DNA of 42,311 bases from Candidatus Hydrogenedentota bacterium (GTDB lineage Bacteria > Hydrogenedentota > Hydrogenedentia > Hydrogenedentales > JAEUWI01), in assembly GCA_016182605.1 (NCBI GenBank), contig JACPGE010000121.1:1-42311 (forward strand), in the 5' to 3' direction. Shown here piece by piece: positions 33,001 through 40,946 of the stretch. Under the pieces are notes generated by a model. It did not search any database. It saw nothing but the letters and a program-made list of their open reading frames with translations, and was not told the origin of the DNA. The number at the start of each line of letters is the position of its first letter. Position 1 is the first letter of the stretch. The position numbers and the translations under genes are program-made.

Positions 33001-36000
33001 ATTGAGGTCCCCGGGGCCGATCATCGCACCATCATTGAGAGCGCGCCTTTCCAGGAACGGGTGATCAGTGAGATCGTTACCGCGCTGGATCTACCGACGC
33101 CTCCAAAACAGGGCGAAGGGGAGAACCTGCTCCTCGACAGCCGCTTCACCATGTACGCCAATGGGCAGGCCTATCAACTGGAAAACGACGGCTTGATTGA
33201 AATCCCCAATGTGACCGCGCCCGACCAGTTTGGACCCGGCGGTCCCGGGACGCGCCCTGACTTTTTTGCGGATGAACTCATCAGCGTCTCCGGTGTGGCG
33301 AACATCGATGGCCAGCTTATGTATGCCACCAGCGCTATGTTCCGGGTGTTGAACGGCGGCGTTACTTCGGTCAACGAGTTCACCCTGTCGGACACGCCGC
33401 CTCCCTTCCCGAAGCGTTTGCTCCTCGACACGGCATCGGCCGTACTTGCGCCGGGGGCCACGAGCCAGCTCACGACGACCGCCGTGCAATTCGACGACAC
33501 GGAAAACGATGTCACGCCGGTGGCCTCGGGCACGGCCTACCGCGTCAGCAGCACCGACTTCATCACGGTGGACGATGACGGTGTGCTCAGCGCGGTGCAA
33601 AACGGCGTCGCCGTGGTCACCGCGTCCAATCAGGGCGCCACATCGGTGCGGCGCGTGACCATCGCGTCCGATACCATTATGACCACGGTAGAGGGCTTCC
33701 TCTTCGACGAGGACGGCAATCCCATTGCGGGCGCCACGGTGACTACCACCGCCTTCGGGGGCAACGGCACGACGGACGCCAATGGCTTCTTCTCCTTCGA
33801 ACTGACCCTGCCGTCCACCACCCAGTTCGTGACCATCCTGGCGTCCAACGACGCTATCCAGGTCGATTCCGGCCTCATACCGGTGGTACCCGGCGGGATC
33901 TCCGATGCGGGTATACTCGCGCCCATGTCCACGCGCTTCATGACCACCGTCTCCGGTACCGTGCAACGCGAAGACGAGAGCCCCGTACAGAATGCGGCGG
34001 TCTTCACAAGTCTGGGCGGCCAGGGCTTGAGCAATGCGAGCGGCGCCTTCTCGTTCGTGCTCGAAGGACGGGTGCCCGATGGCGGCCTGCCGCCGATCAC
34101 CGTGACGGCCCGCCTTACAGTGGGCGAATCTACCCTGAGCGGACAAGTCACCGGGATCGCGGTGGTGCCGGACGGCGCCACCAATGCGGGCGCCATCACG
34201 ATCAGTGAGACGATTGAACTGCTGTATCCCGGAGCGCGTTTCAGCGTGGGGGATGGCCCGCGCGCGGCGCAGACTGCAGACCTCAATGGAGATGGCCTGC
34301 TCGATCTCGCCATTACCACCAATGCAAATTTGAACGGTGTGACGACCTCCAGGCTCGCGACCGTGCTGAATCGCGGAAATGGCGCCTTTGGCCCGCCGCA
34401 ATCGGTGAGCATCGCGGCCAACCCGGACGATCTTGTCCTCGACGACATGAATGGCGACGATGTGCTGGATGCGATCGTTCCCGGTTTCTTGACCAACGTC
34501 GTTCAGGTGCTCCTGGGCGATGGCACTGGCGCCTTCGGCCCGCCAAGCGTCTATACGCCGAATGTGATGGGCGTATCCCGGGTCGCTTCCGGTGACATCA
34601 ATGGCGACAATAATTCGGATGTCATACTCACCAGCACTTTCCCGGTCACGGTCTTCACCTACCTGGGCAAGGGCGATGGCACCCTGGAGGAACCCACCTC
34701 GTTTACGGCGGAGGGCAACAACATTATCGAGCCGGAACTCAGCGATCTGAACGGCGATGAGAACCTGGATCTGCTCTTGATCAACCGTGGCCTGAGCCGC
34801 CTGGAAGTCTACCTGGGGAACGGCGATGCCACCTTTGACGCGCCGGTATTTTTCGCAACCGACGGTGCCCCGGAGGATATTCGTGTCCTCGATATCAACG
34901 GGGATGAGGAGCTCGACGTGGTCGTGGGCGGGTTCTTTGGTGCGGTCACCGTCTTGTTGGGGAATGGTGACGGCACCTTTGGCGAAAAGAGCAGCTACGC
35001 GGTCTTGGGCAATCCGTTCGATATAAATCTGGGGGATTTCAACGGGGACGGATTTCCAGACATTGCCGCCGGGGGCGTGGAAAACAACACCAGTCTGGTC
35101 ACTGTTTTCATCAACGATGGCGAGGGCGTCTTCCCGCAGCCGCAGATGATCGCCAGCCCCCACAGAACCGAATTGATCTCCATTATGGATGTGGATGGCG
35201 ACGATATTCTTGATCTGGTTCCGTTGCTCAACACGGGCTTTGGGGACATCAATGTACTGCGCGGTCTTGGCGATGGCGCCTTCGACACCCAATTGACCGT
35301 CTCCACCGGCGATTTCGGCAATCGTTCCGTGGAACTGGTGGATATCGAAGGAGACGGACATCTGGACATCGTGTCGATGCGTCACACGCCGAGCAATATC
35401 CTGGTATTCCCCGGCAACGGTGACGCCACCTTCATGGAACCCATCGTGACCGCTGCAGGCAGCAATCCGGTTCAGTTCGTTACTGGGCGGGTAAACGGAG
35501 ACACCGAATTGGACATTGTCTCGGCCCACCTGAATCCCGGCCGGATCGGCACCATGCTGGGTGATGGCAATGGAAGTTTCCAGGCACCCAGTTTGGTGGA
35601 AACCAATTCCTCTATCATTCAGGTCGTCACGGGCGATTTCGACCGCGATGGCGCGCTGGACGTGGCCTTCGTGCCGACCGTGAACTCGGACATCGGCATC
35701 TTGTTGGGCATCGGCGACGGATCCTTCCAGAACCTTCTGGAAGTCGGCGCACCGGGTTTCCCGCAGGGCATTCAGGTGGCCGATTTCAACGGCGACAACA
35801 ACCCCGACCTGGCCACGGCGGAAAGTGGCGGGGGTGTCCGGGTCTATTTGGGTACGGGCAGCGGCGCCTTTGGCGCGCCCTCCGCGGCCGGCGGCGGCAG
35901 CCGTAGCATCGGCGTCGGCGACGTGAATTCCGATGGAAAACAGGACATCGTCAGTGCCGGCTTCGACGATGGCTTCGTCCATCTGGCACTCGGCGATGGA

Positions 36001-36315
36001 GACGGCACCTTCCAGCCTGTGGTATCTTTCAATGTCACCGCAACGATCTATCCGAGTTCGCCGCTTCATTTTAACATGGTGGACGTTTCGCTGGACGGGT
36101 CCCCCGACATTCTCTTCAGCGAAGGGGACGGATTTCAGAGCGTGGGTATCTTGCTGGGGGATGGCAGCGGATTCTTCTCCGGCTTCAGCCGTTACGGATT
36201 GGCCGGCACCTTCACCATGGGCATCGCGGCCGGCGATCTGGACGAGGACGGTCAACCGGATATCGCCGCCGCCAACTCCGGCGCCAACAACATTTCCATT
36301 CTATTGCATCGATAA
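30085..36315 (+). CDS. 2076-aa lipoprotein-like protein: PKD, Ig-like domains, alpha/beta hydrolase, 14 FG-GAP-type repeats
   Basis: The protein opens with a lipoprotein-like signal (VVFCAGLLPMAC, C22). A PKD domain follows at about 32-115 (WAWNFGDGG, NPGVYTV), then several Ig-like and Big_1-like domains to about 560 and a carboxypeptidase-regulatory-like unit. At about 770-1000 is an alpha/beta-hydrolase-like region with VGHSLGG (S881) and GADHRTI (H980), a lipase/esterase pattern. Next come a Big_2-like domain (about 1109-1195) and two further regulatory-like sandwiches. From about 1380 to the end 14 repeats carry DxNGDxxxD calcium-loop motifs, consistent with two seven-bladed propellers. 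GGAGG eight bases upstream supports the ATG at 30085. It probably acts at the cell surface in adhesion or ester hydrolysis. Confidence 0.8.
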   Translation: MKMRVCVWILVVFCAGLLPMACMPPQPSVPTAAFNATPITGTAPLMVQFTDASTVTGGGVPSSWAWNFGDGGTSTAQSPLHTYNNPGVYTVALTATAPDGSNTLTRDAFITVTDPLAPPAAPKILVAPSTPVNTNTAAITGTAEPNAIVRVIGSADTGLSVTASATGAFAVTVTLNPNTLNRIFLIARNAAGVESAPAPVAILQDRQDPAINIDFPANGAELTNETIQVAGRISDTLSGFMGLDAIVNGLAASVYSGIGTNGSFERRDVPLALGENTITVTATDFSGNRTTDTITVTRVAVSGPHMEIVSGNDQVETVNGELDLPIVVQVNDANGAPFPNKAVTFHVVRSNGRLDSATGGEAGAMLFQTRTDAQGRAQAFWTLGSDAGQGNNRVEVTSEDIAGTTFFCASAETGPPVQINIGTGNNQRVEAGGPAPEVLNAWVSDGGNGVEGVPVIFRVVAGDGSLGSDGATQVTVTTDGTGHAKTAFASGVSGGNNIVEADFAGNAGIPASFSIFGVERVEGQPTTFSGLVLDNASSPIGGVEVSMHINGENVAPVLTNAAGEFTFTGIPSGHAHGHFEGSVATTLNGEPIAAGSFPSLPFETIIVANAANTLSRAALLPQLDPANRVIYDGTEDVELTVAGVEGLRMIVKAGSMTRVDGSVPGTADPATLSLNQVHYDDVPMPMPDGVAPTFAWTLQPSGAHFDPPIEVIYPNMSGLPAGAAAYFLSFEHATNTFEIVSSARVSDDASEIVSDPGAGIPVAGWGGNCPPYAVTGKLRNCFEVAVAFLDGNPRCPQAFPGLCPEAWADTAFSSAFDDLADVVRELAPMRVTAKVFPAANSAAAQIFAVNQWMDRLTEEPRPEVPDSDECPRPFLILVGHSLGGDTVRLADSLDADISIIADGISRELTLDAFPGAAFYQRDQVLAGVGGIINFITPDALTAEERMACSDVGFENFADIECLRGFRVQGDTAIEVPGADHRTIIESAPFQERVISEIVTALDLPTPPKQGEGENLLLDSRFTMYANGQAYQLENDGLIEIPNVTAPDQFGPGGPGTRPDFFADELISVSGVANIDGQLMYATSAMFRVLNGGVTSVNEFTLSDTPPPFPKRLLLDTASAVLAPGATSQLTTTAVQFDDTENDVTPVASGTAYRVSSTDFITVDDDGVLSAVQNGVAVVTASNQGATSVRRVTIASDTIMTTVEGFLFDEDGNPIAGATVTTTAFGGNGTTDANGFFSFELTLPSTTQFVTILASNDAIQVDSGLIPVVPGGISDAGILAPMSTRFMTTVSGTVQREDESPVQNAAVFTSLGGQGLSNASGAFSFVLEGRVPDGGLPPITVTARLTVGESTLSGQVTGIAVVPDGATNAGAITISETIELLYPGARFSVGDGPRAAQTADLNGDGLLDLAITTNANLNGVTTSRLATVLNRGNGAFGPPQSVSIAANPDDLVLDDMNGDDVLDAIVPGFLTNVVQVLLGDGTGAFGPPSVYTPNVMGVSRVASGDINGDNNSDVILTSTFPVTVFTYLGKGDGTLEEPTSFTAEGNNIIEPELSDLNGDENLDLLLINRGLSRLEVYLGNGDATFDAPVFFATDGAPEDIRVLDINGDEELDVVVGGFFGAVTVLLGNGDGTFGEKSSYAVLGNPFDINLGDFNGDGFPDIAAGGVENNTSLVTVFINDGEGVFPQPQMIASPHRTELISIMDVDGDDILDLVPLLNTGFGDINVLRGLGDGAFDTQLTVSTGDFGNRSVELVDIEGDGHLDIVSMRHTPSNILVFPGNGDATFMEPIVTAAGSNPVQFVTGRVNGDTELDIVSAHLNPGRIGTMLGDGNGSFQAPSLVETNSSIIQVVTGDFDRDGALDVAFVPTVNSDIGILLGIGDGSFQNLLEVGAPGFPQGIQVADFNGDNNPDLATAESGGGVRVYLGTGSGAFGAPSAAGGGSRSIGVGDVNSDGKQDIVSAGFDDGFVHLALGDGDGTFQPVVSFNVTATIYPSSPLHFNMVDVSLDGSPDILFSEGDGFQSVGILLGDGSGFFSGFSRYGLAGTFTMGIAAGDLDEDGQPDIAAANSGANNISILLHR

Positions 36316-36322
36316 TGCGCAA

Positions 36323-36361
36323 GCCGGAGCCGGACCGTCATGTGTCCGGCTTCGGCCTTTT
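36323..36361 (+). terminator. Rho-independent terminator of the FG-GAP gene
   Basis: A 13-bp stem with one mismatch (GCCGGAGCCGGAC with GTCCGGCTTCGGC), an 8-base loop and CTTTT. It lies between convergent genes and its T-tract abuts the stop codon of the cytochrome gene. Confidence 0.85.
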
Positions 36362-37680
36362 CACCCTTGGCCGGCCGTCCAATAGGCCGGCAGTCCCGGC
36401 TTCGTGGCCAGTAGAATTTCGCGGATGGCCCGGCTTTTGGCGTTGGTCAGGTGCAGGTAGTCGGGAGTGTTTTCCACTCCGGTGAGTATGCCCCACAGGC
36501 GCTGGTACACGTAGCCTTTCATCTCCTCGGGGAGCCCGTCGAACTGGGGCGAGTAGATGAGATAGCTCAGGGGATACTTGAAGAGGCGCGATTCCAGATC
36601 GAATTCCCGCAGCGAACGCCCCTGGCCGTCGAAGGGGCCCAGCGCGGCAAATCGCTCCGTATAACCCGAGGTCCCCACAATCGGGTCGTCGAGTTCCACC
36701 TCATCCACAAAGAGCATGTGGCGCACGAGTTTGTCGCCCGCGCTGGCGATGCGGCGCTGGGTCGATTCACTCAAGATGTCCGGTGCGCGATTCAGTATCT
36801 TGTCCATCACCGCCTGATCCCGCAACGCCATCCGGGTATGGAAGCCGGCCTCCGTGATCAGGTTGTGCATCTGCGTTTGGTGTTCGAGCACCATAAGGGC
36901 CACGATGTCGCTGTGTGGCGTCAGGTAGCGGCCAGCATCGACCCGCGGGTCCAGCGCCGTGCGGTTCGCGCCGGCTTCGGGATCGAATTCCGCGCCATTT
37001 TCCGTGGCCCGCGCAAGGGTATTGCCCAGGTGCCGCGCCGCGCCATGGGTGCCGGTCACGTACCAGCCGCCCCAGCGCTCTTCGAAGGGGCTGGACTGTG
37101 TGGTGAGGTGGGTGCCCGCGCCAAACAGCGGAAAACCCTTGGCGTCCGTGTACACCGAACGCACCACGTGGCCCGGCAGGTTGTTGGTCAATGCGGAGGC
37201 GTGGCACTGGAGACATTCGTGTCCCTGGCGCACAAATTCCGGCCGTCCGGTCTGTTCTTGTCGCAACGCGTAAAATACCGCGCCCAGTTCGGGGTCCGCC
37301 GTGGAGATCTCGATTACATTGCCGTGCTGCACCGTCCCCACGTAGCTGTCGTCATTGAAGTAAATGGCCCGGGGCGTGGTGGGGGAGATGTAGTCGTTCT
37401 GGAAACTGGTCTTCGAGAAAACCAGCACCTGCGACTCCGAAGCGATGCCCAAGGCCGCGAGCACCGGCTTCAAATAACCGGACTGGGGATCGAAGTCCAG
37501 CGCGACTGTGCCGTTCTCGATGCCCTCCTGCAAGCGCGAAATGGCATTCACCGGAGTCGCCCGGCTGTAGTTGATGGGCTCCGCCTCGAATCGATCCTCC
37601 GCCAGCGCGAGCAAGGGAAGGGCGCACAGCAGGCTCAAAAGGCCCAAGGCACGGCGCAAAGATGTATTCACAATACACAT
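36361..37680 (-). CDS. Exported monoheme cytochrome c-like protein
   Basis: This 439-residue protein has a signal peptide (LRRALGLLSLLCALPLLALA) and a single heme-binding motif CLQCH at 156-160 (HECLQCHASAL). The surroundings include ISPTTPRAIYFNDDSYVG, then GGWYVTGTHGAARHLGN and a helical C-terminal half. I recall similar single-heme proteins of unknown function in planctomycete-like genomes. An electron-transfer role in the periplasm is likely. The frame is open upstream to 37920, but that stretch overlaps intergenic repeats, so I chose the ATG at 37680. Confidence 0.75.
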   Translation of the reverse strand: MCIVNTSLRRALGLLSLLCALPLLALAEDRFEAEPINYSRATPVNAISRLQEGIENGTVALDFDPQSGYLKPVLAALGIASESQVLVFSKTSFQNDYISPTTPRAIYFNDDSYVGTVQHGNVIEISTADPELGAVFYALRQEQTGRPEFVRQGHECLQCHASALTNNLPGHVVRSVYTDAKGFPLFGAGTHLTTQSSPFEERWGGWYVTGTHGAARHLGNTLARATENGAEFDPEAGANRTALDPRVDAGRYLTPHSDIVALMVLEHQTQMHNLITEAGFHTRMALRDQAVMDKILNRAPDILSESTQRRIASAGDKLVRHMLFVDEVELDDPIVGTSGYTERFAALGPFDGQGRSLREFDLESRLFKYPLSYLIYSPQFDGLPEEMKGYVYQRLWGILTGVENTPDYLHLTNAKSRAIREILLATKPGLPAYWTAGQG

Positions 37681-37880
37681 TTGGCCACTATAGCCACCCA
37701 CTCCGCAGGCTGTCAAGCCGATGGAGGCGAGGATGGGCGCGAGTGCGTTGGGGAAAGGAGAGTTCCCCAGGAAAGGCGGCCAACCTTGCTCCCATTTCCG
37801 AATGGGAGTCCGACGCCGGCGTCTCAACACGCCCCCCTGGGATCGCCGCTTGCACTTGGCTTTTCCCGCGACGCCCCTCG

Positions 37881-37918
37881 CTGTCATCTCGAACGCCGTG
37901 AGCGATCTCCTCTTCCTC
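37881..37918 (+). repeat. Dispersed repeat copy (TGTCAT-TCGAAC type)
   Basis: This copy begins CTGTCATCTCGAACGCCGTG. A second direct copy lies at 38238-38277 with several substitutions. Similar CATTTCGAACnnAGTGAG repeats are widespread in bacterial genomes. Confidence 0.7.
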
Positions 37919-37926
37919 AACCCAAG

Positions 37927-37955
37927 GGGGCTGTCCCGAACGGCACTAACTTAAG
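37927..37955 (+). repeat. Inverted partner of 38168-38197
   Basis: It begins GGGGCTGTCCCGAACGGCAC and ends CTTAAG. The reverse complement matches 38168-38197 imperfectly (four differences in the 23 bases best conserved). Confidence 0.6.
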
Positions 37956-38011
37956 GAGCTGGCTCGAAGCATTGCCAAAAAAAACACGTGAATGACATCA
38001 ACAAACCGGAT

Positions 38012-38044
38012 AAAGTAGGCCTTCGCTCGCCGAGCGTAGGCATT
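38012..38044 (+). repeat. REP-like palindrome, left copy
   Basis: 33 bases with an internal palindrome (CGCTCG-CCGAGCG core). The inverted copy at 38394-38426 differs at two adjacent central bases. Confidence 0.75.
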
Positions 38045-38167
38045 TCCACACGAGCCAGCCGCACCACACTCTAACAATGACGTTCCAAACGTTGAAATGG
38101 TCCTTCGAAGGGGGGGAGGGGGGATGTAAAAACCTTACGCAAGACCAGACACCAGCATGACTTGTCT

Positions 38168-38197
38168 CTTAAATTAGTACCATTCGGGGCTGTCCCC
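38168..38197 (-). repeat. Inverted partner of 37927-37955
   Basis: It begins CTTAAATTAGTACCATTCGG. Together with 37927-37955 it encloses the 38012-38044 palindrome, a nested arrangement. Confidence 0.6.
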
Positions 38198-38237
38198 GGG
38201 CTCCACGCCAGACACCATTGCTACTCCCCAACCCTCC

Positions 38238-38277
38238 CTGTCATTTCGAACACAGTGAGGGATCTCCTCCTCTCCTC
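38238..38277 (+). repeat. Second dispersed repeat copy (TGTCAT-TCGAAC type)
   Basis: It begins CTGTCATTTCGAACACAGTG and matches 37881-37918 in the same orientation with scattered changes. Confidence 0.7.
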
Positions 38278-38393
38278 TCCCAGATGCGATGGAGTTCCGA
38301 TTGGCGCCAGCTTCTCGTGCGGCATTAGGCTCGGACGCGGCTTGCAAGAGGTTCTACCTGTTTGATCGGACGCGGGCGGGCACTTCGACGCGG

Positions 38394-38426
38394 AATGCCT
38401 ACGCTCATCGAGCGAAGGCCTACTTT
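38394..38426 (-). repeat. REP-like palindrome, right inverted copy
   Basis: Reverse complement of 38012-38044 with 31 of 33 bases matching. The central loop reads AT where the other copy has CC. Confidence 0.75.
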
Positions 38427-38476
38427 GGCGGCGTGTCAGGAGGTAGTGCAATGCTCGCCGAGTGGCATACTGGTGT

Positions 38477-39154
38477 TCACCCGGTGAACGAGTCACAGCG
38501 CATTGCAACTCCAGCACTCCGGATTACGGCAGAAATCTTTTCTAGTATCACATAAGTCCATACAAACGCGGCTGGGATAGCGCCAAACAATAAAATTCCC
38601 ATAACCCAGTAGAGAGTGAATTGCACGTACAACAGCAATAGCGCGAACAGGGCGACAAAAAGCAAAAAGACTGAAACAGCTCCGACACGGTATGCCACGA
38701 CTGTTATCAAGAGCATCATCGCTAAGGGCAAGGTTTGCGTAATCAAGAGTATTGCGGCAACACCCTCTCCATGCCATGTGTCGAATAGCAACGTAACTGC
38801 TACGACCGGCACCGCAAAGCATACTGCCCTAAACAGATTAGGTGCTGGAATGACGAAAGGCAGAATCCGCCAATTTGATCGCGTTCCATCCCAATTGCGC
38901 CCAATCGCCTCCGCAAGATCAGGCGCACCTGGTAAACCGCAAACGAGCAACAACCCAACCAATACAACAGTTGAATGCAGGAACAGCATCACCGAGTACT
39001 CTTCCTTCAAGTTCACACTCGCAATTCCAGGTACCGGCCAGTGTGCCAACATTGTCTCGGGAAATATACCGGGCAACAAAAGAACCACTAAGACAACCAG
39101 ACACGCTGTGAATCTCGCCGTCGAAGATCTTATCCATTCCCGCGGTTGGAACAT
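38477..39154 (-). CDS. Polytopic membrane protein, candidate immunity protein of the second Rhs tip
   Basis: This 225-residue protein has about six hydrophobic segments (CLVVLVVLLLPGIF, VVLVGLLLVCGL and others). It starts 12 bases after the stop of the second Rhs fragment, with GAGG ten bases before the ATG. Immunity genes commonly follow Rhs toxin tips directly, which is the only basis for the suggested role. I recognise no family. Base composition is more AT-rich than in the upstream Rhs core, typical of exchanged tip cassettes. Confidence 0.6.
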   Translation of the reverse strand: MFQPREWIRSSTARFTACLVVLVVLLLPGIFPETMLAHWPVPGIASVNLKEEYSVMLFLHSTVVLVGLLLVCGLPGAPDLAEAIGRNWDGTRSNWRILPFVIPAPNLFRAVCFAVPVVAVTLLFDTWHGEGVAAILLITQTLPLAMMLLITVVAYRVGAVSVFLLFVALFALLLLYVQFTLYWVMGILLFGAIPAAFVWTYVILEKISAVIRSAGVAMRCDSFTG

Positions 39155-39166
39155 TGTGGCACATCC

Positions 39167-40357
39167 TCAAACTTTCGGGCACCCGTCCTTCTTCCAGTCG
39201 GGAACCGTATCCGATTCATCTACTTTGTCGTCCCAAATTGGGTCGTCCTCGTAGCACCCATCATCTTTGCAGGTATATTCCGTGATTGGACCCGGGTCAT
39301 AGAATTTGTCACCGCAGCACATCCCGTCACAATCTCCATTATGACATTCCCCAGGCTTTAACAGCACCCAATCTGCCTCATCCAAAATGTACACTGGCTT
39401 TTTTGAGTAGTTGCAGCACCTGCCCCCGAGGGGCCAAGTCCACTTCCTCAATCCAAGACGATCAGTATTGCGAGTGGGGCTTCCCCCCACATACCCATAC
39501 ACATTCGGCCCATCCACCATCCCCAGCGGGTCGCGCGTGGTCCATCTCCCCATCCCGGGGCTGTAGTAGCGGTAGGGGAAGAAGTACAAGCCATCCTCCG
39601 CGTCGTAGCTCTTGCCGGTGAAGGTGTGGGGCATCGTGACCCCGCTCGCGGCATAGACCTCCCCGTAGGGCGTGTGCTCGTTTGACGCGATCACCGCCTT
39701 GCTCTGGTGGTGCAGCGCGCGCGTGGAGCCGAGGTGGTCGTGGAAGTAGTACTGGTAATTCCCCGTGGCGGGCGCCGTGCCGCCCACGTCCGCGAGGATG
39801 CGCGACACGCTGCCGCCGGGCGTGTGCGTATACGTCCGCTCCAGCGCGCCCACGTCCCAGATCGTCGTGGTGCCGGGGTAGTCCGCGTACTCCGCCAGCA
39901 CATTCCACCCCAGGTCCCACCGGTACCAAGACCACTCCGACGAGTTCACCACCTTGAAGCGCCGCTTGCCCAGGCCGTCATACATATATTCCACCAGCGC
40001 CGCCTCCCCGGGAAAGGTCGAAGTGACCATCTTCAGCTTGTCGCCGTAGCGGTAGAAATACTCCGCCTCATAGCTGCCCTGCGTCTTCGTGCTCAGCCGC
40101 CCCCAATCGTCATACGTGAACGAGGTCGTCACCCCGTCCTCCGTCATCGACGTCATCTCGTTCGCGTCGTTGTACGCGTAGGTGGCGCTGTGCGGGTCCG
40201 CCGTGGTGAAAACCACGTCATCCACCCAGTACCGCGACACCGAAAGCGTCTGCAATTGGATATACGCGCTGCTCATCATCGTCACGCTGTTCAACGCTCC
40301 CAGCAGTTCCATCGTCCCGCCCGCCGTCCCCCGCCAGACCTCTACGTGATCGCCCAC
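39167..40357 (-). CDS. Orphan Rhs core fragment with cysteine-rich tip (tip 2), 5'-truncated
   Basis: This 396-residue frame is an Rhs/YD-repeat core (TYDDWGRLSTKTQGSYEAEY, YMYDGLGKRRFKVV) ending in the conserved RHS-associated core motif (YYSPGMGRWTTRDPLG...NVYGYV...RLGL). After that come about 93 variable residues rich in cysteine (RCCNYS, CDGMCC, DDGCYEDD), the likely toxin-like tip. The core is a near copy of the one at 41269-42123. It lacks an N-terminal part: an in-frame TGA lies 30 bases upstream of the GTG at 40357. Such displaced core-tip fragments act as a reservoir of tips for recombination onto a full-length Rhs gene. The activity of the tip is not recognisable. Confidence 0.75.
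   Translation of the reverse strand: MGDHVEVWRGTAGGTMELLGALNSVTMMSSAYIQLQTLSVSRYWVDDVVFTTADPHSATYAYNDANEMTSMTEDGVTTSFTYDDWGRLSTKTQGSYEAEYFYRYGDKLKMVTSTFPGEAALVEYMYDGLGKRRFKVVNSSEWSWYRWDLGWNVLAEYADYPGTTTIWDVGALERTYTHTPGGSVSRILADVGGTAPATGNYQYYFHDHLGSTRALHHQSKAVIASNEHTPYGEVYAASGVTMPHTFTGKSYDAEDGLYFFPYRYYSPGMGRWTTRDPLGMVDGPNVYGYVGGSPTRNTDRLGLRKWTWPLGGRCCNYSKKPVYILDEADWVLLKPGECHNGDCDGMCCGDKFYDPGPITEYTCKDDGCYEDDPIWDDKVDESDTVPDWKKDGCPKV
39488..40342 (-). repeat. 855-bp duplicated Rhs core, copy 2
   Basis: Colinear and equal in length with 41269-42123, with scattered substitutions (for example KRRFKVV against KRRIKVV). Similarity ends abruptly at both boundaries. Confidence 0.85.
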
Positions 40358-40436
40358 GGCGATGAAATAAATTTGTACATATTGTCAGCCCGGAAATTCA
40401 TCCAGAGAATTTCGTAGTCTACCCTGGAAATACCGG

Positions 40437-40946
40437 TTACTGCCTCTTATTTTCGCCAGGTGTGCGATCCAACAAGTCGAGACTGCTACCATTAACTGGT
40501 CCATCAATCGTCTCTATCGACAGCGTCTCACCACACCAAGCCTTGGCAACAAGTACACCCCGTTCGTCAATCATAAACTGCATAGCGTAGAAAACGAATG
40601 GAAGTTGCTTGCAAGACTCTACTTCGTTCGGCACGTCTATTTCGGAAGATCGATCTCTAAAAGATAGAAAGTAGTAAATCTTATATTGCCCAAAACTAAC
40701 TACTGCATGTGGTTCCCGGTCACTCGGCGAAAAGACTGTTCCAATTTCACATTTCTTGTAGAACCTCAAGTGTTCGCCCCGATAAAAAACGAGTGCTTTC
40801 CAAATTGCGAAACACACAACTAAGAGCACAGTGAAAATCATGAGTTTGCGAATGGCCCAGTTCAATGACGACCGTCCCAAGCCAAATCCAATTTCATAAG
40901 ATTCACCATCCACGCTCGCGACACTTTTCTGTGCAGTAGTCATCAT
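40437..40946 (-). CDS. Single-pass membrane protein, candidate immunity protein of the first Rhs tip
   Basis: This 169-residue protein has one transmembrane segment (LMIFTVLLVVCFAIWKALVFY) after about 34 residues and a soluble C-terminal domain. It overlaps the end of the first Rhs fragment by 44 bases, suggesting coupled expression. An internal Met just before the membrane segment is an alternative start. It sits between the two Rhs cores, where an immunity gene is expected. No family is recognised, so the role is inferred from position. Confidence 0.55.
   Translation of the reverse strand: MMTTAQKSVASVDGESYEIGFGLGRSSLNWAIRKLMIFTVLLVVCFAIWKALVFYRGEHLRFYKKCEIGTVFSPSDREPHAVVSFGQYKIYYFLSFRDRSSEIDVPNEVESCKQLPFVFYAMQFMIDERGVLVAKAWCGETLSIETIDGPVNGSSLDLLDRTPGENKRQ

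Larger units (their letters stand above)
37681..38476. other. Repeat-dense intergenic region without a convincing gene
   Basis: These 796 bases contain four different interspersed repeat families in direct and inverted pairs, listed separately, plus a CCTTCGAAGGGGGG-type copy at 38102-38126 related to the element at 3372-3556. Short frames here look like chance translations. Confidence 0.7.

Noticed and set aside
33091-36255. 1054-codon minus-strand frame opposite the FG-GAP region
   Set aside because: It is a mirror of the repetitive DxNGDG coding region; its repeats are the reverse reading of calcium-loop codons.
39707-40417. 236-codon plus-strand frame opposite the Rhs core
   Set aside because: The same antisense frame appears opposite the duplicate core and is only a reflection of the Rhs coding sequence.
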